Shown: positions 1 to 11,500 of the stretch, one piece after another
Layout of the letters: every line of letters starts with the position of its first letter
Numbering within the stretch: position 1 is the first letter of the stretch
DNA from: Sperchopsis tessellata
Taxonomy: Eukaryota; Arthropoda; Insecta; Coleoptera; Hydrophilidae
DNA: 34,449 bases
Reading direction: 5' to 3'
NCBI GenBank assembly: GCA_033557685.1
Contig: JAWQRN010000199.1
Span: forward strand, 1-34,449
Made by a program: the position numbers and the translations under genes
Notes under the pieces: generated by a model
Seen by the model: the letters and a program-made list of their open reading frames with translations, nothing else
Databases searched by the model: none
What the model was told of the DNA's origin: nothing

Positions 1-27
1 AAAAAACCCCCCCCCCCCCCCCCCCCC
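1..27. repeat. A6/C-rich homopolymer run at the left edge
   Basis: Six A followed by about 21 C. In an AT-rich genome a C homopolymer this long is unusual. It may be a real simple repeat or an assembly-edge artefact; it carries no coding potential. Confidence 0.8.
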
Positions 28-573
28 TCGTTAGTTACACAACTGAGTTATACACATGGTTTGATGAAACATTTCCTATCACAATGTGTTCTATGAGTTC
101 TGTGTGTTTTGGGTAAGGCAAGAAATTGCCCATTTGTAAAACTGATTCTTTAATTATACTTATTTTCATTTTTGTTCATTAATAGCATGTTAAATATTGT
201 ATACTTTTGTCAAATCGTTTTTTAATAAAACTTAAAGAAATATTGCTCTAGTTAGATCTAAAGATTGGTTGTCACAGCCCTAATATATTTGAACAATGCG
301 GAAACTATTGAAGAAAATTGGCATTTTTATTTGAGACCACGTTTTTTATGGCATATGGAAAAAGTTGTTAATCGCAGGAATGATTGATGTATACCTCGAG
401 TTTCGAGGAATACCATCTCTCATCAGTGTAACTTCATCCCATATGCAGCTCACCTTTCATACAATGTACTATTCAGTTTCATTAAATGTTAAAAAAAATT
501 GTGTAAGCCATATACTATAGGTATGCAAAAAATTGAAAATTCGATATTTTGTGGATCATATTCATAAAATATA
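28..573. other. Gene-free AT-rich sequence
   Basis: No convincing ORF, RNA gene or transposon protein was seen on either strand. The only local structure is a perfect 9-bp inverted repeat (TTGTGGATC at 549-557, GATCCACAA at 584-592), whose right half already belongs to the palindromic repeat that starts at 574. Confidence 0.5.
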
Positions 574-764
574 AAATATTGTCGATCCACAAAGCTTTTA
601 ATTTATATTATACCGCGACAGGTTTTGCCCACATTAGGTGAATGCAACATCACACACTGTTGTGTTGATGCCTTCACTAACTCACAAGCTTGATAATGAC
701 CTAGTGTGGTCGAAACCGGTCTTGGAATTATATGAATTAAAAACTTTGTGGAACGACAATATTT
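574..764. repeat. Palindromic Penelope-type terminal repeat pair
   Basis: Two arms of about 70 nt (574-643 and 695-764) are inverted copies of each other. For example AAATATTGTCGATCCACAAA in the left arm corresponds to AAATATTGTCGTTCCACAAA in the reverse complement of the right arm, and similarity continues inward through the GGTTT..CCACA/CACTAGGT stretch. Inverted terminal repeats of this kind flank Penelope-like retroelements, but only about 50 nt separate the arms, so any coding body is gone or was never present. The same family recurs on the minus strand at 13736-13830, beside Penelope-like coding debris, which is why I assign it to that class. Confidence 0.65.
689..721 (+). ncRNA. Hammerhead-ribozyme-like core in the right arm
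   Basis: The order of parts matches a minimal hammerhead: a CUGANGA-like box (TTGATAA at 690-696, two mismatches), a perfect 4-bp stem II (GACC 698-701, GGTC 708-711, 6-nt loop), GAAA at 712-715, a self-complementary CCGG at 716-719 and TC at the expected cleavage side. Hammerheads with very short stem III are known in Penelope-like retroelements and are thought to act as dimers. The two box mismatches suggest this copy is decayed and probably inactive. Its identity as a ribozyme is inference. Confidence 0.45.
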
Positions 765-768
765 ATCA

Positions 769-1340
769 TTTTTTGGCTTTGTTTAGAATTTCGATCACAT
801 AATAATGTCAAATTGTTTGATAGGCGGCGTATGTTGCATGTGTTTAGTAACTTTCCAATTTGCTATAAAAACGTTGTCGTAAATAAAAATGTTCCCGCAC
901 TGGCGACCACGGGAGCCATATAATAAAATGTAGAAACTTTTAGTTTTGCTCAGTATTTTCTCTTATAAGAGGATCCATTCAACTGTGTGTTATTTAAACA
1001 TATGTATTAATTAAATATAATCGATATTTCACCTTTATTTGCTTTATAAACAATCATATCGTAGGTCGTAATTTATTTGGAATGGATGTAGTACATGCAC
1101 GCCCCTCCCGACAAGTCATAAGATTTACTCAACCCCCCATTGCCTTTCATTTGCACCTGTATATCACCATTGTACTCAATCCAATAGGACATTGGTGTAA
1201 AATACAAATACACATATTAACAGGGTAGGAAACAATGATATGTATCGCATCTCATTTATTTATCTAGACGCGTTTTCAGTTTGCCATTAGATAATGCACA
1301 TAATGCGTTTTCAGAGGATTCAGACTTGCGCAGACGAGTC
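769..1340. other. Intergenic AT-rich sequence upstream of the chromatin-protein gene
   Basis: No ORF above noise and no recognisable repeat. The last part grades into the more GC-rich promoter of the gene that begins near 1380. Confidence 0.45.
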
Positions 1341-1361
1341 GACACCCAACAGCGTCGGTCT

Positions 1362-1390
1362 TATATAGCGGCATTGAAGTTAGTTTCGTT
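1362..1390 (+). promoter_or_regulatory. TATA-box promoter of the PHD/SAM gene
   Basis: TATATAG at 1362-1368 lies in a locally GC-richer stretch, followed by a TTAGTTTC initiator-like sequence around 1380-1387. The spacing to that initiator (about 20 bp) is shorter than the usual 30, so transcription may instead start a little downstream, near 1392-1402. A non-coding exon with a good donor follows. Confidence 0.45.
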
Positions 1391-1576
1391 TCGTATTCCG
1401 CAGCTGCGACGGTTGTGGTAGGATGAAAGCGGCAAGAACACCGTATCCGAAGTGCGTGCGTGTTTTTATCGATATTTAAGCTATTTTACTAGAAGAAAAC
1501 TACTTAGGGACATGTATTTTTCCACTATTTCCACTTATTAGTGAAATAATAGGCCATACATCGCATATTATCAAGG
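1385..1576 (+). other. 5' untranslated first exon with two short upstream ORFs
   Basis: This is the inferred non-coding exon 1. It ends at a strong donor (GTAAGT at 1577-1582), and the acceptor TTACAG at 1819-1824 leads directly to the start codon at 1838. Two upstream ORFs are present: ATG at 1423 (18 codons, stop ending 1479, A at -3) and ATG at 1512 (9 codons, stop ending 1541). Both could dampen translation. The 5' end is approximate. Confidence 0.45.
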
Positions 1577-1837
1577 GTAAGTGTGTTTTTGGTTATCCGA
1601 CAGCGCGCGGTTTGCGCTTTAATGGAAGGAACAGGTTAAAACTCTGCACATATCGCGCCCCGAGGTATTTTTTAAAAACCTTGTTTCGTTCGTTTCGTTT
1701 CAATTCTCAAATTTGATTGCACTCTACGAGTGTTTTATTTTCATTAAAAATTTTGTTGTAATGTATGATTTGTGCGTGCACCTGTTATTTTTTTCGCAAA
1801 AATTAATGTTTTGTTTTATTACAGACGATTAACCAAA

Positions 1838-2536
1838 ATGACTGAAAACAATTATCAACAATATATTCTCGACACCATTGACCATTTGCGCCACAGAAAG
1901 GCCAGGCCGGATGCAGAAAGAATCTTCCACGCGCTTACAAAAAAGTATTGTTTGAGCTATACCGATGCAAAAATTGCGTTGGAGAGAGCCGTACAGAATG
2001 GTTCCGTTTTGAGAGTAGAATATAAGGGAAACATAAGCTATCGAAATGCGGCTAGGAAAAATTTCAAGCGAGATAGTCAAGGAGATACTCCGGTGGCAAA
2101 TAAATCTAGCAGAAAATTCACGGGGTTGTTGACGAATGCCATCGCAGAATTAGTTTTGCAAGAACCCGATTATCTGGAATTTGGAGTGCCCGCAAATGAA
2201 CTTGTGAAAAATATTCTGTCAAAGGACAGCGTGAAATATACTAAAAAATACGTTTCTATTTTGCTGGAAAAGGAAGTTGAGATCGGCAGCCTGATCAAAA
2301 TGGAGAATGGAAATTTTTTAGTTGGGCCGTCGAAGATTGATGTTCAGAAGACCGTCAAGCTTAAGGAAGTTGATGATGCGAGCGCTTGCGGGGACGATAG
2401 CGATGGAATGAAGTTCAAAAAGAAAACCGCGGTTAAAACTGTGTTTCGAAAGGACAAATCTGACAGATTGGGAGACAGCTCATATGAAGACATGAGAAAT
2501 GATAATGGTAGTTTGCGAGTTGGTGGTAGACGCAAA
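1838..2536 (+). CDS. Coding exon a: residues 1-233, two winged helices
   Basis: Phase 0 to phase 0. It follows acceptor TTACAG ending at 1824 and ends before donor GTAAGT. The first winged helix has the SAMD1/KAT6 pattern (DTIDHLRHRKARPDAERI, then a basic turn YKGNISYRN). The second begins at KFTGLLTNAI. A charged, low-complexity stretch (about 176-233) follows. Reading through the donor gives only a few more codons before a stop, which supports splicing here. Confidence 0.9.
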
Positions 2537-5500
2537 GTAAGTAAATTTTAAGTAATGAAAATGTTAGGTTAGGTTGAAATTGGTTTGTAAGTTCCCCGTA
2601 AGCAATGGCTTTTAATTTTAAAGTGAGTTTTAAATTAATTTAATTGTAATATGACCACCTACTTACACATTATATCATTTTTTTACAGAAAGCAAAGAAA
2701 GTATTTGACCCTTCCGATAGTAATATTCCCAAAAAACGAGGTCGACCAGCTGGTTCGTTAAATAAGTCTACTATTGAAAAGCAAATGGCAAAACTGAGTG
2801 ACTCTGAATCAAGACCTGAATCTCGTTCATCCTTAAATGGCAGAGACCAAGGAGGAGTGTGTTCTGTTTGTCATTTACAAAACAAGAAAGGCCCTAACGA
2901 TAGAATGATCGCGTGCAGAGAATGTAGTAATAAAGGTACGTATATTTTGTTGTTAATAATCTTAGTAAGGAATACAATTATTTGTTAATAAAGACAATAT
3001 TTTAAATTATGTATATACGGGTTTATCAAAATTTTTTAAACCTATATAAGATTTTTAACTAAAATAGTTTAAGAATTATTATTAATAGGTGACTGTATAG
3101 CTTCTCTAGCAATCATTGTGTTTTTTTAAATGGTTTCACTGCTTTCACAGATGCCCAAATTTTGTTTGCTTTAAAATCGTGTGAAGGTTTTTGTCTTCGG
3201 CATATTAATAGTAACAAAAATTATCATGTAGTTCAAGTTATATTGTACAGCCTGTATACAAATAAATTAATTATATTATGGGAACTACTGACCATTTCTA
3301 CTAACATAATTTTTTCTCCCAGCTATATAATGGTTCATATAGTATAGTATATATACAATTTTGATTATGAAATGCACATGTAATTGATAGCAAAATATCA
3401 GATCATACCATACATGCACATCTCAATTTTGAAATTCACCATGCTGACACTACAGAGTTTGTGGATACACAAGTAAATTGATGAAAAGAGCCTTTCAAAA
3501 TGCTAACAATTACTTGGTGGAAGTTGTGAATAATACTGCGTTTACAGTGTTCAACAGAATTCTACATTATACAGTTAACTGGAATTTTTCACGAACTGAA
3601 AGGAACCATATGACTTTTGAGAGGCGTTGGATCACACCGAGAATGATAAGATCTAGGGGGAATAAATTCCAGTTTTGGAAGGAAATGAGACCTGGTATGG
3701 TGACTAAAGCATATTATAGAAAGTACTGCCATATAATGAAGATGGTGGTCCAGCAAGCCAAGCAAATGACCAGTAACCGCTATATTGAATTTTCAACAAA
3801 CAAATCAAAAACTGCTTGGAACTTGGTTAGAAAGAGAGAAAAGGAGGGATTTCGAGTTGAGTGTTGGGAGATCTGACGGACAACAAGATGCTGTGATGTT
3901 CTAGGTGACATTAACAACATTTCCTTAATATCTATAGCAAAAGTAGAAATGATATACTTGAGTCTATATTTAACATCTGAACGAAGAGACCATGTTCCTT
4001 GAGCTGTCATTGAGGAGGATATCTGCGACACAGAAGTGTGGGGCTGGCTGATATTCCAGTCAAGTTTCTAAAGTGTTTGGCTTGTGTCATTTTGGGACTA
4101 CTGACACATATTGTCAATATATGCCTAGAAACTGCTATCTTCCCGGACATGCTAACGGATGCTATTACCCAGCCAATCTAATACCAAGACATCAAAAAAG
4201 ATTTTAGAAACTACAGGCCTGTAACTTTGTTACCAGTGCTAATCAAGATCTTTGAAAGAGTGATTGCTGATCAAATAACAAAATTATTTAAGACATAATA
4301 TAATAAACACAAGCCAATATGGCTTTGTAGGAGGCAGATATACAGAAACTGCCTTGTGCAGTTATTTCGTAAACATTATTGCTGTCATCAAGAAAAAAAT
4401 TAAAACTGCAGGAATATACTTGGATCTTTTGAAAGTGTTTTGACAGTCTAAATTATAGCATCTTGTATACCAAACTGGAACACTATGGTGTGAGAGACTT
4501 GTTATTGGAACTCTTGAAAAGTTACCTTACCAACTGAAAATAAAGAGTTATGGCTAGCAGTAATCGAGGGCAGCTATTCTTGCAGTCAGGTGATCTGTTG
4601 AGAGGAGTACCTCAGGGATTGATATAGCGGCTATATTTGTTTTTTATTTACATGAATGACGGACCAACCAGTGTAGATATCCAAACAACACTCTATGCGG
4701 ACGACACTGTTTTCTCTGTGAATAGTGTAAATGGCAAAGACCTGGTAGAGAGATTAAAATGGAATTTCCACGTTATCCAGTTAGTTTGAGCTTAATTACC
4801 TTATCTACAGATTGAAGAAGAATATTGTGAAATATACCACTAGAAGAGGAGTAAATCCACTGGTGATGAAGTTGCAAGATGATGTCATTGCTTCTGTAGA
4901 CTCGGCCAACTTCCTTGAAGTACACATAGGTGGGAGGAGGTTATGTTAGAGAACACACATAGAAATCTTGGCTCCAAAAATCAGTTCATTTTTTAATGTT
5001 TTATGAACCCTCAGAAATGAGATAGGCATCACAGTAGCATTAGATGTATATTATGAGATTTTGTGTTGGGGTAACTCAGTGGTTACTGGGCGAATTTTTA
5101 GACTACATAAAAAGTGCTTGCATGCAATATTTGAATTGCCTGAAAGCGAAACTTGTAAGGATATATTTAGAGAACATAAAATACGCTTTTGATACAGCAG
5201 AAATTCTGAGAAATATCCAACACGCAATTTTATATACTTGTTTTATGTGCACCTGCTTCTGTTCAGCGTCAGAACACTATCACCGCTATCCGTGTTTATA
5301 ACCATCTTACAAATTCCATAAAGCATGTAGGCTAGAGAACTTTTAAGTGAAAGATAGAGAAATTCCAACATGAAAGAGTTCTATGATAGTGAGACTGATT
5401 CTCTTTTGTTAGTGAACTTTGTTTTTACTATATGTGACTTGACACTTTCAAGTTTAATGAAACGGTGATTTTGTTAGTGTAATATTTTATTTATCTGTTC

Positions 5501-8500
5501 TATGCTGTGTAAGTCTGATTGAAGAAAACAGTTTGTTTAGTAACCCACTTGTTTTGGAAGCAGTACTTGTTAAGAATTTTACTATTATCACAAACCCTCT
5601 AATATATGCTTTATTTTAATTTTCAGCTCATTTTAGTTGTTTAAATGGTGGAGATATGATGTTGAGGATGTATCCTGATAATACATGGCAGTGTCCACAT
5701 TGCAAAACCTGTGTTGTATGCTTTGAAACAGCTGATGCGGTAAGTTTATTAAAAATTATATATTGGGAGCCATTGTTATTCACGGTAAAAAAAAAAATGT
5801 ATTTTTATTAAAAAAAATGTTTTAGATTATTCTTGCAAACAGCAGGCCATTGTTTTTTGTTTTGTTTCTAGTGAGATTTCATTTATATGGCAATTTTTAT
5901 TTTCTTTACGCTACTGACCTTTTCTCATAAGATTGTATAAGAAAATTTCTGAGAAATAAAAATCCAGTAAATATAAAAAACAGTAAATAATTAATTCAAT
6001 TAATTTAAAGCAGTGGCCCAGTCGATCTGTTTCTGATTATTTCTATTAAAATAACTAGTGGTATTTTTCTTATTTTGGGAGTTATTCGCAGTTTCAAATT
6101 ATTTAAAATACGTTGATTTTTATAGACACAGTTTTTAAGATGACCCCACAGGAAAAAGTCCAGAAATGTCATATCTGTTACTTATTCGGGAATAATTAAT
6201 TCAAGTACACCATAACACGAAACCCATAATGTGGGCGTGCCTCATCTTGTTGATGCTAGATCCGGTTATCAGTTCCATTGGTTTCATTGGAAAACTGAAC
6301 ATGAAGCGATAGCATAGAATAATTTGTACAAGTTCATGGTATCTGACATCAGTTAAACTTGCTTGAATGAAGAATGGGCCAATATGTTGCCTGCTCACAC
6401 AGTAACTTTTTATGGATACTGTGTATGCACTACTTCTCTCTAATGTGAGTTCTGGACACTCCAATTATCATCAGTTGTGAAGATTTAGAGTGCCAGTTAA
6501 AAAAATATGACTTCATCATAAACATGTAAAACAATATTAGATCTGATTATTTTCTCGCAAAATTCGTTCTATGAACCAGCTGTAGCTTGTAAGGATGTTA
6601 CGTACTTACTGATGGCAAATATCAAAATATTGTGCTGCTTCTAAAACTGATGTTTAGACAGTTTCTTGTACCTTTAATACAACATTAATGACATATCTTC
6701 TGTCACTGTTTTGGGCTTTCTGGTTTTTGAAATGTCCTCATACTTCTACATAGAATCAGTCGAATGGCAATATTTTGTGATATTTGGCTGTTTTGATAGT
6801 TTGCTGAATAAATTATAAACCTCCAAACCGATACATTATTAAGATTTTCAGTTTGGTGCACCATTTTTACAATAACTTTTACACCACAGGTCATGTACAT
6901 ATCCCATGCAACATTGTCAGATTTTCACAGCTTGTTTGTCTAACCACCTATGTGTATTCTTTTTTATATAAAAACATGTGTTCTTTGCAAAAAAAAAGAA
7001 ATCAAAATTTGGCGACATGCAATATAAAAAATTATCATTTTTTATACAACCTCAAAAGAAAAGTTCAGTAATGTAAAAATACAAAAAAAATTTAGCCATT
7101 TAAAAAAACAAAGTTGTTACTATAGCAACAAACCCACAAAAAACAATTCTTAGCATGTTTGCAGGAGTAAGCATATTTTTATTAATTTTGTTTTTGTAAA
7201 TGTACAAACTATAGGGTTATACCAAATATCCATTACTTTTTTACACTTGTACAATAATAACAGAAACTGACTGCTGACATTATAGTTGGGTAGATAGAGG
7301 AATTAATGAAGGTGTGAAAGTTTTTTTTTGTATAGTAAAACTTTATTGGGTTATAGGGAAGGTGTTTGTGGATGGAAACTGTATAGAGAACCAGAAAAGT
7401 GCTGATGTTTCATCCACTTTTACAAGGCGAGTGATGTTACTGTATCAATCAAATAGACTCAACAAACAGCGTTGAGTGGACGAAACATCAGCACTTTTCG
7501 GAAACCTTGTTATGATACGATTTGAAACAATCACCTGTTAGGTATATCCCCCGAGATATCCATAGCCACTGGTCAGCTTGAATTTTGTATGACTTGTTAC
7601 TATGATTTTTCAGAATATTCTAGTGAAAAATCAGAAAAATTGCATATTTACATTGATGCGTTTTAAATCTAAAGAATTATATTTTTTTTTCATTTTGTTG
7701 ACCTTTTCTGTCTCCATCTATATTTCGATGCTTATTAAATGAATTAAATTCAGATAAATTTTGGTCTAACTTAATTTCATTATTGCACTTCTATTTGAAA
7801 TGTGATAAATCATTATCATATCACACTTTTTTTTTGTTTTTAAAGGATAGTTCGACAATTTAGGTAGTGACTTAAAAGTCACCACGCACTAAAATGTCTC
7901 AATAATGAACCTAACTTATATTTAAATCACAGTCATCATAGATCTATAACTATAAAGTTTAATTTGTGTTTTAAAGCATTTATAAAAGATATCAAACATG
8001 TATTCGTATGTTTAGTTCAGTTAATTACTAACAGAGCAGTGCTGATAACTTCTTAATGATAGAAATATGGTGTTCACTGTAATTTCAGCTTGTTCCTATA
8101 TTTTTCGATGAACGTTTGATTTCTGCATTTGATATATTAACTAAAACACTTTGCTCGAGAGTGGATTTAATAAATTTTCAACATAATTCTTTCATGTGCA
8201 GCCAAGGAAGCGAAAATGGCAATTTCCTGTTGAGTAATATTAAATTAATGTAATTATTATATAATTGCAACACTGAAATGTGCTTACTTACACCCTTAAA
8301 GCAATTATACAAGAAATTAAATATGTGTTCATATTAAGTGTATTAGACTTCTGTATGAATGTTGTTTCAGGGTGTAAACCGTGTAGAGGCTCTGACAAGT
8401 TCCGACGTTTCTTCCACTGTTGCAAGGGACATTTTCAAGGCGAGTGATGTTACTTCAATGAATGAATTCACTGCACTTATCCAAACTTGGCCGGATCATG

Positions 8501-11500
8501 CTTATATAGGCAAGGACTGGATTGGGGGATGCGCACTAACGCATGGCCGTTGATTGTTGCTGAGTGCAGGAGAGAGCAATTGGTAGTTGAAAACCATCGT
8601 CCCTATTGATATTGTTGGGACGATTATAAATTTCAATGGCTTCTCAGAATTTTCAGGGAAAATAAGAAGACTCCCGGGCCCAAGACTTTGGTATCTTGGA
8701 ACATAATGAGGTGACCTGTTTCATAATGATGTTCAGCCACAGCTGACTGAATAATATAACCCAGACGCGTACAGCGTTCATGCTCCTTTAAACGAGTAGC
8801 AATTGTACGCTTAGTTTCTCCAATATATACGTTACCACAGAAACAAGGGATCTGATAAACCCCTTCGCTTTGCAACGACATCTTTCGAAGAAGGAAGAAC
8901 TTGCGAAATTTTTTGTATTGGGGAGAATACTGTTTTGATGTAAAATTTTCTTAGAATGCGGGCAATTTTGTCCGTTGAATTCTTGACGAATGGTAGATAA
9001 GCTGTTGGTTTCACCTCGGGAGTATTTCTGACACTGATAGGTTGATTCCTGAAATGTCTTATTAACTGATGTCTGACAAACTATATCCATTAGATATCAG
9101 TGCACCTGTGACTTTACGCAACTCTTGGGAAAGTAGAGTTGTGTCACACAACTTGAAAGCTCGCTATACGAGCGAGTTAATTACAGACATTTTCTGACAT
9201 AGATGATGATGTGACATTGCATGCAAGTACCTATTGGTATGGGTGGGCTTACAATAAACAGAATGACGAAGTGTACCATCGAATCTAAATTTCAACAATA
9301 CATCTAAGAAAGGAAGGGAACCTGATGACTCAATCTCCATCGTGAAACGTATATTAGGGTGTTGATAGTTTATGTGATCTAAGAAGGCATCTAGTGCCTC
9401 TCGTTCCGACGACCAAATAACAATGATGTCATCCACGTAACGAAACCAACATTTAGGCTTTATATCGGTGGACTATAGTGCCAATTGCTCAAATGCCTCC
9501 ATAAAAATATTGGCAACAACAAAGGACAAAGGGGAATCCATAGCAGCTCCAGATGTTTGTTCGTAGAAATGTCTTGAGATGAACCTTCCCCTCTCAGTAG
9601 GTCGCTGATCCGGCCGAGTTTGGATCCGTGCAGTGAATTTATTCATATACTAACATTACTCGCCTTGAAAATGACCCTTGCAACAGTGGACGAAAAGTCG
9701 GCACTTGTCAGAGCTGCTACATGGTTTCCACCCGGATACAACATGTATTCATATGTTTGGTACAGCTAATTACCAATGTACCTGTATTTAATATGTTAAC
9801 TTGCACGCTTTGCTCGAGATTTGATTCAATCAAATCTTAAAATAATAACATTTCCAAGTTTGAAAGAAAAAGTGTTCATGTTTTGTGATCCATTGTTTAC
9901 AATGTCAGCAGTTAAAACTGAAGGTGTAAACCGATCAATTTTAAATTAGTCATTATGAGATCATGTTAAAAAATATATACAACCTTTGTTCAATAGACTG
10001 TGGCTAAATTTACTGTATTGTTTGATCATATCTTGTATTTCAGAATTTAGTAGTTTTATATAATTATATATATAATATTTCTTAGGCAATATGTTTCCTA
10101 ACGAATACAGCCTTTGTCAACTTTTTTTGTGTTTTCCATAATAAGTTTCTGTCTTAGCAAACCTTTTTTTTTGTAGGGATATCTGACAGTTTGTTCCATT
10201 TGTGCTGATGCATATCATATGGGTTGCCATCAACCAAGGATTACTGAGAAAATGAGAAACGAATCAAAATGGCTGTGCATAAACTGTCAGATGCCAGATG
10301 AGTTGGCTGTTAATGACATACAAATAGGTTTTAGAAATGTGAACACTGTGAAGCATCATAACGATGGTGAGGAAAATATTACTCTTTTAGAAACTAAAAG
10401 ATGATTTTTCACAATTTATTCTGTATTATATGAGAGCTGTGGTATATTTTAACCCTAAATGCCTACTTATTCACAAATAAGATATTGAGGTGGTGACACT
10501 TTAAAATTATCGAACTACGGACACTTATATTCTATATTACATATGGCATTATCTGCTGGGTTGGGTTCTGATTATTGTTGGAATGTATCAGAATGCGATG
10601 ATTAGGCAGACTTGCAGACCTTTTTAGCAAATTTAAGTGTTAGCTCTCTTTGGGAGAAATTGCATGCCTTTGAAGAATATGCAAAGTTGTACTTTGAAGT
10701 CATTTAAAAGTAAACTTCTAAAGTTTTTGGTGATAAAGTGGTTTAGTAATAAAAATAAAATCGAGAATTGTGTTGTTTGTGAAAATTTGTTCATATTTGG
10801 ATAACAAACAAGAGAACTAACCGACCTCGTAATACAGTCACCACATCTTGTTACTTGTATCAGTTTAGGCATTTTAATTGTTTGATCTTATTGTGTTTGA
10901 TATTGACCTACTCTATATTGTGTGCACTGAACACATTTATTCATATGTATTACAATCGAGTTAGTAAAAAATCATATGATCTATAGCAAAAAAAAAATAA
11001 TAATAATCCTAGAAAAAGGGATTTTTGAAACATTAATTTTAAATTGACAGGTAGAGTTCCCTGAACTGAAATGGAAATTTATTTGATGTTTTGTTCTATC
11101 TTTAATACAAAGCTCACAAATAATCAATAAAGTTAAGTGAAATATTAAACCAATACTTGAGAGTAACATGGCTTGTTTTAATCATTATTGTTGAGATTAA
11201 GAACAAGAGTTTAAAGATTTGGTTAGTAATTAGATTGTGCAGTTGGTGTTTCATGTAACTATTTGTGCCTCAACACAATTAAAAATCAAATTATCTGCTT
11301 TTACAGATTACCAAGAAGAAATTGCTCCTCCTGGCTCTCCATATTCTGAAAATTCCTCAAGATCGAACTTCAGATCTTTAAATTCTTCTCCTACACCACC
11401 AACATTAAGCCCACAAATGCACGTGGAAAAGGAGGGTAGTCCGGTGTTTTCTGATGTCAAGTGTAATATGTCTGACTCACAGAGCGTGAAAGATGAAGAT

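Noticed and set aside
5044..5301. 85-codon plus-strand ORF
   Set aside because: It lies in the C-terminal part of the intron-3 LINE and only partly overlaps its true frame; not an independent gene.
7114..7127. GTTACTATAGCAAC, which fits the RFX/DAF-19 X-box pattern
   Set aside because: A single 14-nt match in an AT-rich intron, far from any promoter; best taken as chance.
7867..7885. GTGACTTAAAAGTCAC hairpin in intron 4
   Set aside because: A perfect 7-bp stem, but isolated, short and of a size expected by chance over this length.
10177..10366. Stand-alone PHD gene starting at the ATG near 10219
   Set aside because: The acceptor at 10176 and the matching phase place it as an internal exon; the separate start would lose two zinc ligands.
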